From Pseudomonas lactis (GTDB taxonomy: Bacteria; Pseudomonadota; Gammaproteobacteria; Pseudomonadales; Pseudomonadaceae), in assembly GCF_001439845.1 (NCBI RefSeq), contig NZ_JYLO01000006.1, positions 310,001 through 374,000 of the forward strand: a stretch of DNA of 64,000 nucleotides. The letters are read 5' to 3'. Under the pieces are notes generated by a model. That model was not told the origin of the DNA and did not search any database. It was given only the letters and a program-made list of their open reading frames with translations. This document shows positions 55,952 through 64,000 of this stretch, in pieces; the first letter of the stretch is position 1; each line of letters begins with the position of its first letter. The translations under genes and the position numbers were made by a program.

Positions 55952-57571
55952 ATGACGATGAGTCTTGAGACCAACTCTGAACTCGATCAGGCTAACCTGC
56001 GCATTGTGGTGGCCACCATCGCCATTGTGTATATAAGCTTACTGGGTTTCCTACCTGGGCAATCGCTGGACACCTACCTGCCGGTGATCCTCTATATCTT
56101 CGTGTTCCTGCTGGCGTCCATCGTGCTTCGCCAGGTGATCGCACGCTGGCCCGGGCATTACCCGGCGCGGCGGATCTTCGGCATGATCCACGATTACACC
56201 GGTACTTCGTTCGGCCTGGTGGTGGGTGGTGAAGCGGCGTTGCCGCTGTATGCGGTGATGGTCTGGGTGAACTTGGGCAATGGCATGCGCTACGGTTCGC
56301 GCTACCTGGCGATTGCCACGGCGCTGGCGTTGCTGGCGCTGTTGATCGTGTACCAGCTTACGCCGCTGTGGCAGGCGCAGCCGTTCATGGTGCTGATGCT
56401 GATGATCACCAGCACGGTGATCCCGGTGTATGCGCATATTCTGCTGGAGCGCACGCGCAAGGCCTCCGAGCAAGCCATCGCCGCCAACCTGGAAAAATCC
56501 CGCTTTCTCGCCCAGGCCAGTCATGACCTGCGCCAGCCGATCCACTCCATTGGCCTGTTCACCGCCTGCCTGCGCGAAGCCCGCTTGGGAGATGACGAAC
56601 AGCGCTTGGTGGACAATATCGACCGTTCGCTGCTTAACGTGTCGCAATTGTTCCGTTCGATTCTCGACCTCTACACCCTCGACAACGGTCGCCTGTTGCC
56701 CAAGTACCAAGTGATCCACCTGGGCGACTTTCTCGCCGACCTGGTGCGCCAGAACGCCGAGGCCGCACGCTGGGCGGGGGTGGAGTTGCGCTTGCGCCCC
56801 TGCGCTCATTGGGTGTTGGTCGATCCGGGCATGCTGGCGACCATGGTGCAGAACCTGCTCTCCAATTGCTTCAAATACGGCGCGCAGCGACCGGTGCTGA
56901 TCGGCGTGCGTGTGCGCGATAACGGCTTGGTAGTAGAGGTACACGACCAGGGGAGGGGGATTGCCAGGGAGCATCTTTCAAAAGTCTTCGAAGAGTTTTA
57001 TCGCGTGCGTCAACTGCGTGACAAGGACGTTGAAGGCGTGGGCCTGGGGCTGTCCATCGTCAAGCGCCTGGGGCAATTGATGGGGTTGCAGGTGAGCCTG
57101 CGCTCGCGCGTTGGCCATGGCACTTCTGTCAGCTTGCATGGCTTGGCCCTGGCGGCCGCGCCGCGCCAACCGGCGTTGCGCGACGATGCACGCCAAGCCG
57201 GCCTGCTCACCGGCCTTAAGGTGTGCCTGGTGGAAGATGACTACAACGTGCTGCTCGCCACCCAGGCCCTGCTCGAGCGCTGGGGGTGCCAAGTGCAGGC
57301 CGAGTCCACGGGGCAGGGTTTGGTCAGCGACTGCGACATCATCGTCGCCGACTATGATCTGGGCAACCACGCCACCGGTATCGAATGCATCGACCAGCTA
57401 CGCGAGCAACGTGGCTGGGCGGTGCCAGCGCTGATCCTCACCGGGCACGACGTGGAGAAAATCCAGGCCGCGTTGCATGACCGTCAGATCGCTATCCTGT
57501 CCAAACCGGTACGCCCTGCGGAACTGCGCGGCACCCTGCGTGAGCTCAGCCAGGAAAAAATTACTGCATGA
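55952..57571 (+). CDS. Membrane-bound hybrid sensor histidine kinase
   Basis: 539 residues. The N-terminal part (about 18-165) contains several membrane spans (IVVATIAIVYISLLGFLPG and others), followed by HisKA with SHDLRQPIHSIG (phospho-His), HATPase (DQGRGIAREHLSKVFEEF, GVGLGLSIVKRLG), and a C-terminal receiver with Asp in VADYDLG. Probably works with the divergent LuxR regulator. The stop overlaps the convergent lipoprotein gene by 11 bp. Confidence 0.9.
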   Translation: MTMSLETNSELDQANLRIVVATIAIVYISLLGFLPGQSLDTYLPVILYIFVFLLASIVLRQVIARWPGHYPARRIFGMIHDYTGTSFGLVVGGEAALPLYAVMVWVNLGNGMRYGSRYLAIATALALLALLIVYQLTPLWQAQPFMVLMLMITSTVIPVYAHILLERTRKASEQAIAANLEKSRFLAQASHDLRQPIHSIGLFTACLREARLGDDEQRLVDNIDRSLLNVSQLFRSILDLYTLDNGRLLPKYQVIHLGDFLADLVRQNAEAARWAGVELRLRPCAHWVLVDPGMLATMVQNLLSNCFKYGAQRPVLIGVRVRDNGLVVEVHDQGRGIAREHLSKVFEEFYRVRQLRDKDVEGVGLGLSIVKRLGQLMGLQVSLRSRVGHGTSVSLHGLALAAAPRQPALRDDARQAGLLTGLKVCLVEDDYNVLLATQALLERWGCQVQAESTGQGLVSDCDIIVADYDLGNHATGIECIDQLREQRGWAVPALILTGHDVEKIQAALHDRQIAILSKPVRPAELRGTLRELSQEKITA

Positions 57572-57896
57572 ATGGTGTTAATCCATTGCCTTTGGCACCC
57601 TTGGGCATGCAGTAGGCCGCTGGCTTCATCAGGCCGAAGCTGGCAATCGCGAACGCGCCGCCGCTGGCACCACTGGGCACGGAACAGTTGTACTCGCCGG
57701 AGGCCGTGTTAGCCACGTAGTAGGTGGTCATGGAGTCGCTGCGCACATTGGAGATACGTTTTACCGGCTCGCCCAGATTGGTTTCCGACAGCTTCTTGAG
57801 ATGGTCTTCGGTAGGCTTGATATTGCTGCAACCGGCGACGCCGATGATCAGGGCGCCCAGCAGGGCAAGGCGAGTGACAGGGGAGAGGAGTTTCAT
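57561..57896 (-). CDS. Small lipoprotein of unknown function
   Basis: 111 residues with signal peptide MKLLSPVTRLALLGALIIG and lipobox VAGC near residue 25. The mature domain is about 86 residues with two further Cys (NCSVPSG, YCMPKGA). ATG 57896 is preferred to the frame from 57932. GAGAGGAG precedes the start. No family recognised. Confidence 0.8.
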   Translation of the reverse strand: MKLLSPVTRLALLGALIIGVAGCSNIKPTEDHLKKLSETNLGEPVKRISNVRSDSMTTYYVANTASGEYNCSVPSGASGGAFAIASFGLMKPAAYCMPKGAKGNGLTPFMQ

Positions 57897-58072
57897 GGTG
57901 CTTCTTCCTTGGGGTTGTTTTGGTTTTTCCAACGCGCAACGAACCCGCGCGCACTGAATGCGCGGTGTGGGTGAGAACGTTGGAAGTGCCGCGGAATATA
58001 GCGCCGCCGTGAGGTAGGGTCGATTAGCACAAATGGGCTAATGGCAGTTTGAGGTCATGGAGGGAGCTTGCG

Positions 58073-58555
58073 ATGCTGGAGATAAAGCGCGCCACGCCGG
58101 ACGACGCCGAGCGTGCGTTTGAGATTCGTCGCGAGGCCATTCTAGGCCAATGTATTGGCGCTTATAGCGCTGAAAAAATGGCGCTCTGGACTCGAGGTCG
58201 CGCCAGTGATGGTTACGGCGCGCTGATGGAAAAACAGTTCTACATGGGATGGTTCAATGGCGAACCTGTTGCCACTGGCATGCTGGATCTTGCCAACCAT
58301 GAACTCGGCGCCTTGTTTGTATTGCCCGTATTCAGCGGGCGAGGGTTTGGCAAGGCGATGCTTGCTCACTTGGAGCACGTGGCGCAGCAGCAGGCGATTG
58401 AGCAGGTGGTGCTGGATGCGACACTGAACGCGGTGAGTTTTTATAGCGCGTGCGGGTATGTGGGCGATGAGCAGGCAGTGTATCGCTCTCCGTCCGGGTT
58501 GGTGCTGGCGTGTGTACCGATGGTCAAGCAGTTGCGGGTTATGAATCGCGCTTGA
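58073..58555 (+). CDS. GNAT family N-acetyltransferase
   Basis: 160-residue GNAT protein. It begins IKRATPDDAERAFEIRREA, has the acetyl-CoA loop region LFVLPVFSGRGFGKAML and ends with FYSACGYVGDEQAV. ATG 58073 follows GGAGGGAGC. Substrate unknown. Its 3' end overlaps the convergent HIT gene by 17 bp. Confidence 0.88.
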   Translation: MLEIKRATPDDAERAFEIRREAILGQCIGAYSAEKMALWTRGRASDGYGALMEKQFYMGWFNGEPVATGMLDLANHELGALFVLPVFSGRGFGKAMLAHLEHVAQQQAIEQVVLDATLNAVSFYSACGYVGDEQAVYRSPSGLVLACVPMVKQLRVMNRA

Positions 58556-59027
58556 ATGCAGCGCGCAATTGCTCGATCACAAGCTCTATTCCTGGCCCTT
58601 GTATCTGCGGCGGGGTGGGGCTCTCGCCAAATTCGCGCCATACGAACAGGGTCAGTTCAGCACCATCGGTCACGGGCTCGAGGGGGTGGGTGCCGAAAGC
58701 GTTCAGCGAGCGATAGCGCTCGTCCCGCCAGAAGGCTTGCTCTACCCAGTCATAAACGGGAATGCAATGAAAGTGCAGTGGGAAGCCGGGCATATGGCCG
58801 TAGCGGCTGATATACAACCATTTCGGCTGGAGTTGGGTTTGCATCACCCGCTGGATGTTGGCGAGCAGGCCGCCCAGTTCTGCCAGTGCGGCTTCAGGCA
58901 TGTCGGGGAGGGCGTCAATCGGCGCCCTGGCGCTCAGCATCAGGTAACCCGGCAGCTTCGAGGTCAGGTGGTGGTTGAGTTGCCAGTGTTCGGTCTGGTG
59001 AAGGATGAAGGCTGGGTTGATTGGCAT
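58539..59027 (-). CDS. HIT (histidine triad) family protein
   Basis: 162 residues. It begins MPINPAFILHQTEHWQL, with YLMLSARAPIDALPDM and a HIT-like motif in FPLHFHCIPVYDW. HIT proteins are nucleotide hydrolases/transferases. ATG 59027 follows AGGGA; the upstream frame to 59138 runs through a repeat and is rejected. Substrate unknown. Confidence 0.78.
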   Translation of the reverse strand: MPINPAFILHQTEHWQLNHHLTSKLPGYLMLSARAPIDALPDMPEAALAELGGLLANIQRVMQTQLQPKWLYISRYGHMPGFPLHFHCIPVYDWVEQAFWRDERYRSLNAFGTHPLEPVTDGAELTLFVWREFGESPTPPQIQGPGIELVIEQLRAAFKRDS

Positions 59028-59074
59028 GTGCACGCGTCCCTGTGGGTTGGAGCGCCAGCATAGCGCGCTGAACC

Positions 59075-59192
59075 CGTGGCGAGGGAGCTTGCTCCCGTAA
59101 CGGCCCGCCAGCCGCCCCATATCCACCTGACGCACCACGATCCAACTGTGGGAGCTGGCTTGCCTGCGAAGACGGCCTGGCAGTCAACACAG
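59075..59192. repeat. Tandem REP pair, 72-bp period (composite repeat 3, left part)
   Basis: REP-like units begin at 59075 (CGTGGCGAGGGAGCTTGCTC) and 59147 (TGTGGGAGCTGGCTTGCC), again 72 bp apart, and lead into the long element with a 46-bp offset. Confidence 0.82.
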
Positions 59193-59516
59193 TTGGATTG
59201 TGTACATATCCATTCCTGCGGTAACGGCCACCTAGGGTTCCGCCCTGACGGCGGCTCACTTTGCAAGAGCGGCAAAGTAAGCAAAACGCTCTTGCCCCAC
59301 CACTCGGCACCTCGCCTAGGCTCGGTGTGCCCGAACGCAGGCTTGAATCCGTGGGCCGCCGCCACGCGCCATCCATGGCGCGGGGCGGCTAACCCGGCGT
59401 CCTGCCGGGTTACCCACGAATTCAAGCCTGCGTTCGGCCAGCGTGGTTTAACGGGGCGCCTAAGATCAAGATCACAAGCAGATCAAGAGCAAGAGCGGCT
59501 CGCTTCGCATCGTGGT
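59193..59516. repeat. Long palindromic repeat element, copy 3
   Basis: About 324 bp, nearly identical to 22881-23217 including the full 24-bp-arm dyad and its loop. It is slightly shorter at the left (TTTGCAAGAGCGGCAAAG). Non-coding; it ends 24 bp from the stop codon of the copper chaperone gene. Confidence 0.9.
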
Positions 59517-59540
59517 GACGTGGGAGAAAAAGCGGCCTAC

Positions 59541-60008
59541 TCAATGCATCTTGCTATGGTCCATGCCATCCAAGCCACGCGCCGTTGCCTTCACTTCGAC
59601 AGCCTGCTTTTCACCCTTGGTATCTTGCACCGTCAGGGTCAGCGGCACCTCGTCGCCTTCCTTGATCTGGGCGGTCAGGCCCATCAGCATCACGTGGTAG
59701 CCGTTCGGGTCGAGCTTGACGGCTTTTCCTGCTGGCAGGGCCACCGCATCCACCGGGCCCATGCGCATCACGTCGTCCTTCATGCTCATCTCATGAATCT
59801 GCACGTCCTTGGCCACTGGCGAAGCGACGCTCAGCAGTTTGCTGTCGCTGTCGGCGGTGAGGGTCATGAAGGCACCGCTGGATGGCTGACCCGGTACGGA
59901 GGCGCGAACCCAGGCGTCGGTCACTTGTACTTGGGCGCTGGCGTGGGCGGCGAGGCCCAGCAGGGTGAGGCCGAGGGTGAGACGCTTGAGGTGTTGAACG
60001 GCAGTCAT
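59541..60008 (-). CDS. Periplasmic copper chaperone PCu(A)C
   Basis: 155 residues. The signal peptide covers about residues 1-25 (LTLGLTLLGLAAHASA), followed by the PCu(A)C domain with its Cu(I) ligands HEM, MRM and HVM in the H-x-M...M-x-M...H-x-M order. It delivers copper to the CuA site of cytochrome oxidase together with SCO proteins. The start overlaps the SCO stop (TAATG), so the two are co-translated. The C-terminal DHSKMH tail adds further metal-binding residues. Confidence 0.92.
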   Translation of the reverse strand: MTAVQHLKRLTLGLTLLGLAAHASAQVQVTDAWVRASVPGQPSSGAFMTLTADSDSKLLSVASPVAKDVQIHEMSMKDDVMRMGPVDAVALPAGKAVKLDPNGYHVMLMGLTAQIKEGDEVPLTLTVQDTKGEKQAVEVKATARGLDGMDHSKMH

Positions 60009-60616
60009 TAGCAGACCTCCATGACGGTGAGCAGGTCTTCTGCGCACTCTTGAGCGGTAAGGGATGCCTGCAAGCCAAGGCGCAGGTTGCCACGGGTGTC
60101 GAACACGAAACTGGTGGCGGTGTGGGAGAGGGTGTAGGTGTCGCCGGCGGGGATCTTTTCATAAAAGATCCCGAACTCCTTGGCGGCCACGGCGATTTCT
60201 TCCGGGGTGCCGTAGAGCGCTTCGAAACTGGGGTCGAAGGCCTTGACGTAATTGTTGAGAATCTCGGGAGTGTCGCGCTCGGGGTCCAGGGTGATAAACA
60301 CCACCTGCATGATCTTGCCATCGCGGCCCATCAGTTTCTTGGCTTGGGCGGCGCGGGCCAGGGCGGTCGGGCAGACCGCCGGGCACTGGGTGAAGCCGAA
60401 GAACACCACCGGCATGAGGCCGCGGTACGAGCTCAAGGTGACGGTTTCGCCGTCGGTGTTCTTGAGCTTGAAGGTGCGACCCATGATCTTGTCACTGAGG
60501 TCCTTGCCGTACTTGAAGTTCAGCTTGGGGCTGTAGTCACAGCCGCCCAGCAGGCTGCCCAGGCCCAACAGGCCCATGCCGGTCAGCACTTTGCGGCGGG
60601 TGAATAACGTACTCAT
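60008..60616 (-). CDS. SCO1/SenC family copper protein
   Basis: 202 residues. It has a lipoprotein-type leader (RRKVLTGMGLLGLGSLLGGC, lipobox LGGC), then a thioredoxin-like fold with the copper motif CPAVC and a conserved distal His in LSHTATSF. It acts in cytochrome oxidase CuA assembly and redox handling of copper. ATG 60616 is chosen over the longer frame from 61000, which runs antisense through the DUF2946 gene. Confidence 0.92.
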   Translation of the reverse strand: MSTLFTRRKVLTGMGLLGLGSLLGGCDYSPKLNFKYGKDLSDKIMGRTFKLKNTDGETVTLSSYRGLMPVVFFGFTQCPAVCPTALARAAQAKKLMGRDGKIMQVVFITLDPERDTPEILNNYVKAFDPSFEALYGTPEEIAVAAKEFGIFYEKIPAGDTYTLSHTATSFVFDTRGNLRLGLQASLTAQECAEDLLTVMEVC

Positions 60617-60797
60617 CAACTGTGCATCCTGTGAAACGCCTGCAAGGCAGTAGAGCTGCCCCACCAGGCTTTGAAAAGGAGTAACGAGAAGGGTGCAGAG
60701 TCTAACAACCCTGGCCCGTGCGCGTAATCTGCGACGTTCTGCCACAGGGGTGCGGCCCATTTCGTCCTTTTGTGGCTTCGGTGGTAGAGTCGCCGCC

Positions 60798-61181
60798 ATG
60801 AAATTGCGCCACTCTGACCGCTCACTGATCGCCTGGGCCCTGTACTTCTGCGTGCTGATGAACCTGTTCGCCTGCGGTTTGGGGCATGGCCAGATGATGG
60901 GCCAGCAGCTCAACGGCATCGGCGGGCTGTTCTGTTCGGTGGACGGCGGCCAGTCGCCCATTTCCGACAAAGGGTTGGCGAACCCGTCTTCCAGCAACAT
61001 CTCGAACTACTTTGCCTGCCCGGTGTGTAACGCGGTTACCGTCGCCCTGGTGTTCCTCATCGGCCTGGCCTGGCTGCTCGGTCTTACGCAAACCCCACGT
61101 GTCGCCCATGAGCGGCGCAACAAAGCGCCTCCGCGTTATTCCTGGCCTTCGGCCAACCCTCGCGCTTCTCCCGCATCCTGA
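60798..61181 (+). CDS. DUF2946 family membrane protein
   Basis: 127 residues that I recognise as DUF2946. It has an N-terminal span (LIAWALYFCVLMNLFACGLG), a CPVCNAV motif and a second span (VTVALVFLIGLAWLLGL). It is divergent from sco/PCu(A)C, with which such genes commonly associate, so a copper-related role is likely. The 60617-60797 gap shows no MerR-type promoter. Confidence 0.82.
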   Translation: MKLRHSDRSLIAWALYFCVLMNLFACGLGHGQMMGQQLNGIGGLFCSVDGGQSPISDKGLANPSSSNISNYFACPVCNAVTVALVFLIGLAWLLGLTQTPRVAHERRNKAPPRYSWPSANPRASPAS

Positions 61182-61243
61182 CGTGTGCCTTGGGCTTCCT
61201 GTCACCAGGAGGCATTCTCTCGTCACGATGGTGAGTACGTTTT

Positions 61244-61789
61244 ATGAACCCTCAATTGCCTGCCGGCGCCAGCCGCCTGGTCAGCAAGGCGTCGCGGCGC
61301 CTGCGTGCGCAGCCGGCGCTGCCTGACTACCCGAGCAATTCGCGCTGTTTCGTGCACCTGGATGCACGCCTGCTGCCTCACTGGCATACCTTGTTCGACA
61401 TCTGCCCGGCGCTGCTCAGGCTCGACCCACCGGAGGGCTTGAACCTGTTTCGCGCCTTCATGACCTGGGCCTATCGCAACCAACCGCCGCTGGACTGGAC
61501 CTACCATCTGAACGTATGCCGCTGGTTACTGAGTTCGGCGTATCGCACGCAGATCGATGAGGAACCGATCGAAGCCTTCATGGCCGCCGCGGCTGCGCGT
61601 TGGGTGCTGACGGACGACAGCGCGGCGGCGGGCATCGTCCTGAGCTGGGGGGATTCGACGCTGTTCGATTGCAAAGGCAGCGTTTCGATAGCCGCACAGC
61701 AGCAAGCATTGCCGGTACCCGCATGGGATTTCGCCTGGTGCCCCTTGAATGCGCAAGGCGCGTTCGGCGGCTGGCGGCCGGTGCCCTGA
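61244..61789 (+). CDS. Conserved hypothetical protein
   Basis: 181-residue soluble protein, rich in Trp and Ala (FRAFMTWAYRNQPPLDWTYH; WDFAWCPLNAQG). No signal peptide, membrane span or family motif recognised. GGTGAG precedes the start. It lies upstream of the RHS/TccC gene, with a 130-bp gap (61790-61919) that contains no feature I can name. Confidence 0.6.
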   Translation: MNPQLPAGASRLVSKASRRLRAQPALPDYPSNSRCFVHLDARLLPHWHTLFDICPALLRLDPPEGLNLFRAFMTWAYRNQPPLDWTYHLNVCRWLLSSAYRTQIDEEPIEAFMAAAAARWVLTDDSAAAGIVLSWGDSTLFDCKGSVSIAAQQQALPVPAWDFAWCPLNAQGAFGGWRPVP

Positions 61790-61919
61790 TGCACCGCGTC
61801 CGGTAAGCCTCACGACACCCTCGGAAGCGCCGCACACGGCGCAGCGTGCGCGGCCCGCAGGCTGGCATCGAGCTGATGACTAGGCTCTAGGCTTCTTTGG
61901 TTTTTCAGGTCATCAGCTT

Positions 61920-64000
61920 ATGTCTTCTTTGCATCACAACACGCCCACGCTGACGGTGGTCGACCCGCGAGGGTTGACCGTGCGCAGCGTGGCGTACCAT
62001 CGCAATACCGCGCAGCAATCACCCAGCGCGCAGGTCACGCGGCAGGTGTTCGACGCTCGCGGCCTGTTGCAGCAACAGTGGGACCCCAGGCTGTTTGAGT
62101 TGCACGCTGCCGATCCCGACGTGCCGCCCAATCTGTCTCATCGTTATAGCTTGGGCGGGCAAGTGCTGAGCACCGACAGCGTGGATGCGGGCCGTCGGAC
62201 GCGCTTGCTCGGCAGTGGCGGCCAGGTCGTGCAACAGTGGGACAGTCGAGGCACGCGCCAGCGGTTCGAATACGACCCGTTGCTGCGCCCCGTCGCGGTA
62301 TTCGAGCGCGCGCAGGAGGCTGCAGCTGAACGCTGTGTCGAGCGCATGAGTTACGCGGGCATGACTTCCACGGAGGCGGCGCGCAATCGCTGTGGGCGCC
62401 TGATTCGTCACGATGACTCGGCAGGCACGTTGCTCGTTGAGCGCTACGACGTGCAAGGCAACCTCACCGAGCAAACCCGGCGCCTGTGCAAGTCGCACAC
62501 CACGCCCGATTGGCCGCTGCCCGTGAGTGAGCGGGATGCGCAGTTGCAAGCCCAGACCTTCATCACCACCTGGCAGCACGATGCGCTGGGGCAACGCCTG
62601 GAGCAGGTCGACGCGCGCGGCAATCGCCAGCAATCTCAATACGGTGTCGACGGCCAGTTGACGAAAAGCGAGATCCTGTTCAAAAGCGGAGCGCGCAAGA
62701 CCCTGGTGGATCAACGCAGCGTCAACGCCTCGGGCCAGGTGTTGAGCGAACGCTTGGGTAATGGCGTGCTCAGCGTTGCCGAGTATTCGGACACTGATGG
62801 ACGTTTGACACGCTTGAGCGCCCACCTCAAGGATTCGGCAGGCAAGCGACTACAAGACCTCTTCTACAGCTACGACCGGGTCGGCAATGTGTTGCGCATC
62901 CGCGATGCGGCGCAGCCGACCCGCTGGGCCAGCAACGCGCAGGTGGAGGCAGTAAGCACATTCGAGTACGACAGCCTGTCGCGCTTGATCAAAGCCACCG
63001 GCCGTGAAAACGCGCGCAATACCGGCACATTCGCATTGCCGGGGCGAGTCACGTTCGGCGCCACAGACGACAACCTCTGGGGCAACTACACACGCCATTA
63101 TGCCTACGACTCGGCTGCTAACCTGACGCAGATGCGCCATGTGCCCAGCATCGGCAGCGGTTATACCCAACGGATGCAGGTGGGCGAACACAGTAATCAC
63201 AGCGTGATGGCCCGCGAGGGCGCAAAGGCGCCGGGCCTGGGCGATGGCTTTGACCAGGGCGGCAATCTTATGGCTTTGACGCCTGGGCAGGCGTTGACCT
63301 GGAATGGGCGCAACCAGTTGGTCCGCGTCGCGCAGGTGCTGCGTGACAATGGCGAACATGACGATGAAGTGTATCTGTACGACGGCGCCGGCCAGCGAGT
63401 CATCAAGCGTCGCGTGGCACATGGCAAGACGCAGACTCACACCCATGAAGTGCTTTATCTGCCAGGGCTGGAGCTGCATCGCCACGGGCCGGATGGCGAG
63501 TGGTTGAATGTGTTGCTCGCTCAGGGTGGGCGCCATTCGGTCAGAGGGTTACAGTGGGAACGGCAGCGTCCCGAGGCAATGCCGGATGAGCAACTGCGCT
63601 TCAGCCTCGACGACCATTTGGGCAGCAGTACCCTGGAGTTGGACGAGAAAGCCGCTCTTTTGAGTCAGGAGAGTTATTACCCGTTCGGCGCAACAGCCTG
63701 GTGGGCAGCAAAAAATGCATTGGAAGCGGGCTACAAAACCCGGCGTTATTCGGGCAAGGAGCGCGACGCCAGTGGGTTGTATTACTACGGTTTCAGGTAC
63801 TACGCACCGTGGTTGTTACGGTGGATCAGCGCAGACCCGGCAGGGGATGTGGATGAGTTGAACCTGTATGCGATGGTGGGGAACAACCCCATGGGTTATG
63901 TAGACGACGACGGCTTGCAGCGGCATCCCATCATCGATATTGCCACTCTTATCGTTACGCTGGTGTTGGCAGGGTATGCGGCGCAGATGGACGCACGCCA
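61920..64000 (+). CDS. RHS-repeat/TccC-type toxin protein, 3' end beyond the window
   Basis: At least 693 codons remain open to the window edge. It begins MSSLHHNTPTLTVVDPRGLT, the N-terminus typical of TccC-like Tc toxin C components, with YD-repeat motifs (YDRVGNVLRIRD, EYDSLSRL, YDGAGQRVIKR). The RHS core DPAGDVDELNLYAMVGNNP lies near 63.83-63.89 kb. The core forms a shell around a hypervariable C-terminal toxin; here the variable part starts at about 63.91 kb with a hydrophobic stretch (IIDIATLIVTLVLAGYAA). The toxic activity cannot be named from this window. Confidence 0.85.
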   Translation, partial: MSSLHHNTPTLTVVDPRGLTVRSVAYHRNTAQQSPSAQVTRQVFDARGLLQQQWDPRLFELHAADPDVPPNLSHRYSLGGQVLSTDSVDAGRRTRLLGSGGQVVQQWDSRGTRQRFEYDPLLRPVAVFERAQEAAAERCVERMSYAGMTSTEAARNRCGRLIRHDDSAGTLLVERYDVQGNLTEQTRRLCKSHTTPDWPLPVSERDAQLQAQTFITTWQHDALGQRLEQVDARGNRQQSQYGVDGQLTKSEILFKSGARKTLVDQRSVNASGQVLSERLGNGVLSVAEYSDTDGRLTRLSAHLKDSAGKRLQDLFYSYDRVGNVLRIRDAAQPTRWASNAQVEAVSTFEYDSLSRLIKATGRENARNTGTFALPGRVTFGATDDNLWGNYTRHYAYDSAANLTQMRHVPSIGSGYTQRMQVGEHSNHSVMAREGAKAPGLGDGFDQGGNLMALTPGQALTWNGRNQLVRVAQVLRDNGEHDDEVYLYDGAGQRVIKRRVAHGKTQTHTHEVLYLPGLELHRHGPDGEWLNVLLAQGGRHSVRGLQWERQRPEAMPDEQLRFSLDDHLGSSTLELDEKAALLSQESYYPFGATAWWAAKNALEAGYKTRRYSGKERDASGLYYYGFRYYAPWLLRWISADPAGDVDELNLYAMVGNNPMGYVDDDGLQRHPIIDIATLIVTLVLAGYAAQMDAR

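Noticed and set aside
60617..61000. Long N-terminal extension of the SCO protein
   Set aside because: Antisense to the DUF2946 gene; the lipoprotein leader starts cleanly at 60616.

Overview
The window is a high-GC chromosomal segment that reads as a member of the Pseudomonas fluorescens group. The support is REP/REPIN repeats of the TGTGGGAGC-GGCTTGCC type, Pseudomonas-restricted small families (DUF1652, DUF2946, a DUF6388-like protein), an RpoN-dependent 3-hydroxybutyrate locus and an HSI-II-type type VI secretion cluster. I saw no rRNA, tRNA, CRISPR array, integrase or insertion sequence.

Layout. 1-7.0 kb: a polar amino-acid-type ABC importer, a RidA protein, an IclR regulator, a PLP-dependent D-amino-acid dehydratase and a 2-keto-3-deoxygluconate kinase. 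Together they fit import and catabolism of D-glucosaminate into the Entner-Doudoroff pathway. 7.1-10 kb: a small parvulin and a hybrid PAS sensor kinase. 10-16 kb: a 3-hydroxybutyrate operon (GntP-type permease, dehydrogenase, acetoacetyl-CoA synthetase) next to its likely enhancer-binding protein HbcR, with a visible sigma-54 promoter and two palindromes GTCTC-N6-GAGAC. 16-21.6 kb: yejABEF peptide importer. 21.7-22.6 kb: a second parvulin and a DUF1543 protein.

23.2-41.5 kb: type VI secretion. hcp is divergent from tssA-B-C-E-F-G, sfa (sigma-54 activator), a 43-residue lipoprotein, fha, tssJ-K-L-M, pppA and ppkA. The order is that of P. aeruginosa HSI-II, but clpV/tssH is absent between tssG and sfa, and no vgrG or PAAR gene is present. 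41.5-44.5 kb: two small proteins and an unusual PTS EIIC-EAL fusion.

45-51.1 kb: the most notable region. It is a five-gene operon (two heme-oxygenase-like diiron oxidases, two fumarase/aspartase-superfamily lyases, one methyltransferase) that matches the enzyme set and order of fluopsin C biosynthesis, the copper-thiohydroxamate antibiotic of P. aeruginosa. It is preceded by a CueR-like promoter with a 19-bp spacer. The first lyase gene carries an apparent one-base frameshift in a G6 tract.

51-64 kb: small secreted and membrane proteins, two GNAT acetyltransferases, a candidate sRNA, a Nudix hydrolase, an oxidoreductase, a periplasmic RNase T2, a LuxR response regulator divergent from a hybrid kinase, a HIT protein, a copper-handling set (PCu(A)C, SCO, DUF2946) and the 5' part of an RHS/TccC-type toxin gene that runs off the end.

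A composite repeat recurs at 22.7, 44.5 and 59.1 kb. It consists of 72-bp-spaced REP units followed by a roughly 300-bp element with a 24-bp-arm palindrome. Each copy lies next to an accessory module (T6SS, flc operon, copper genes).
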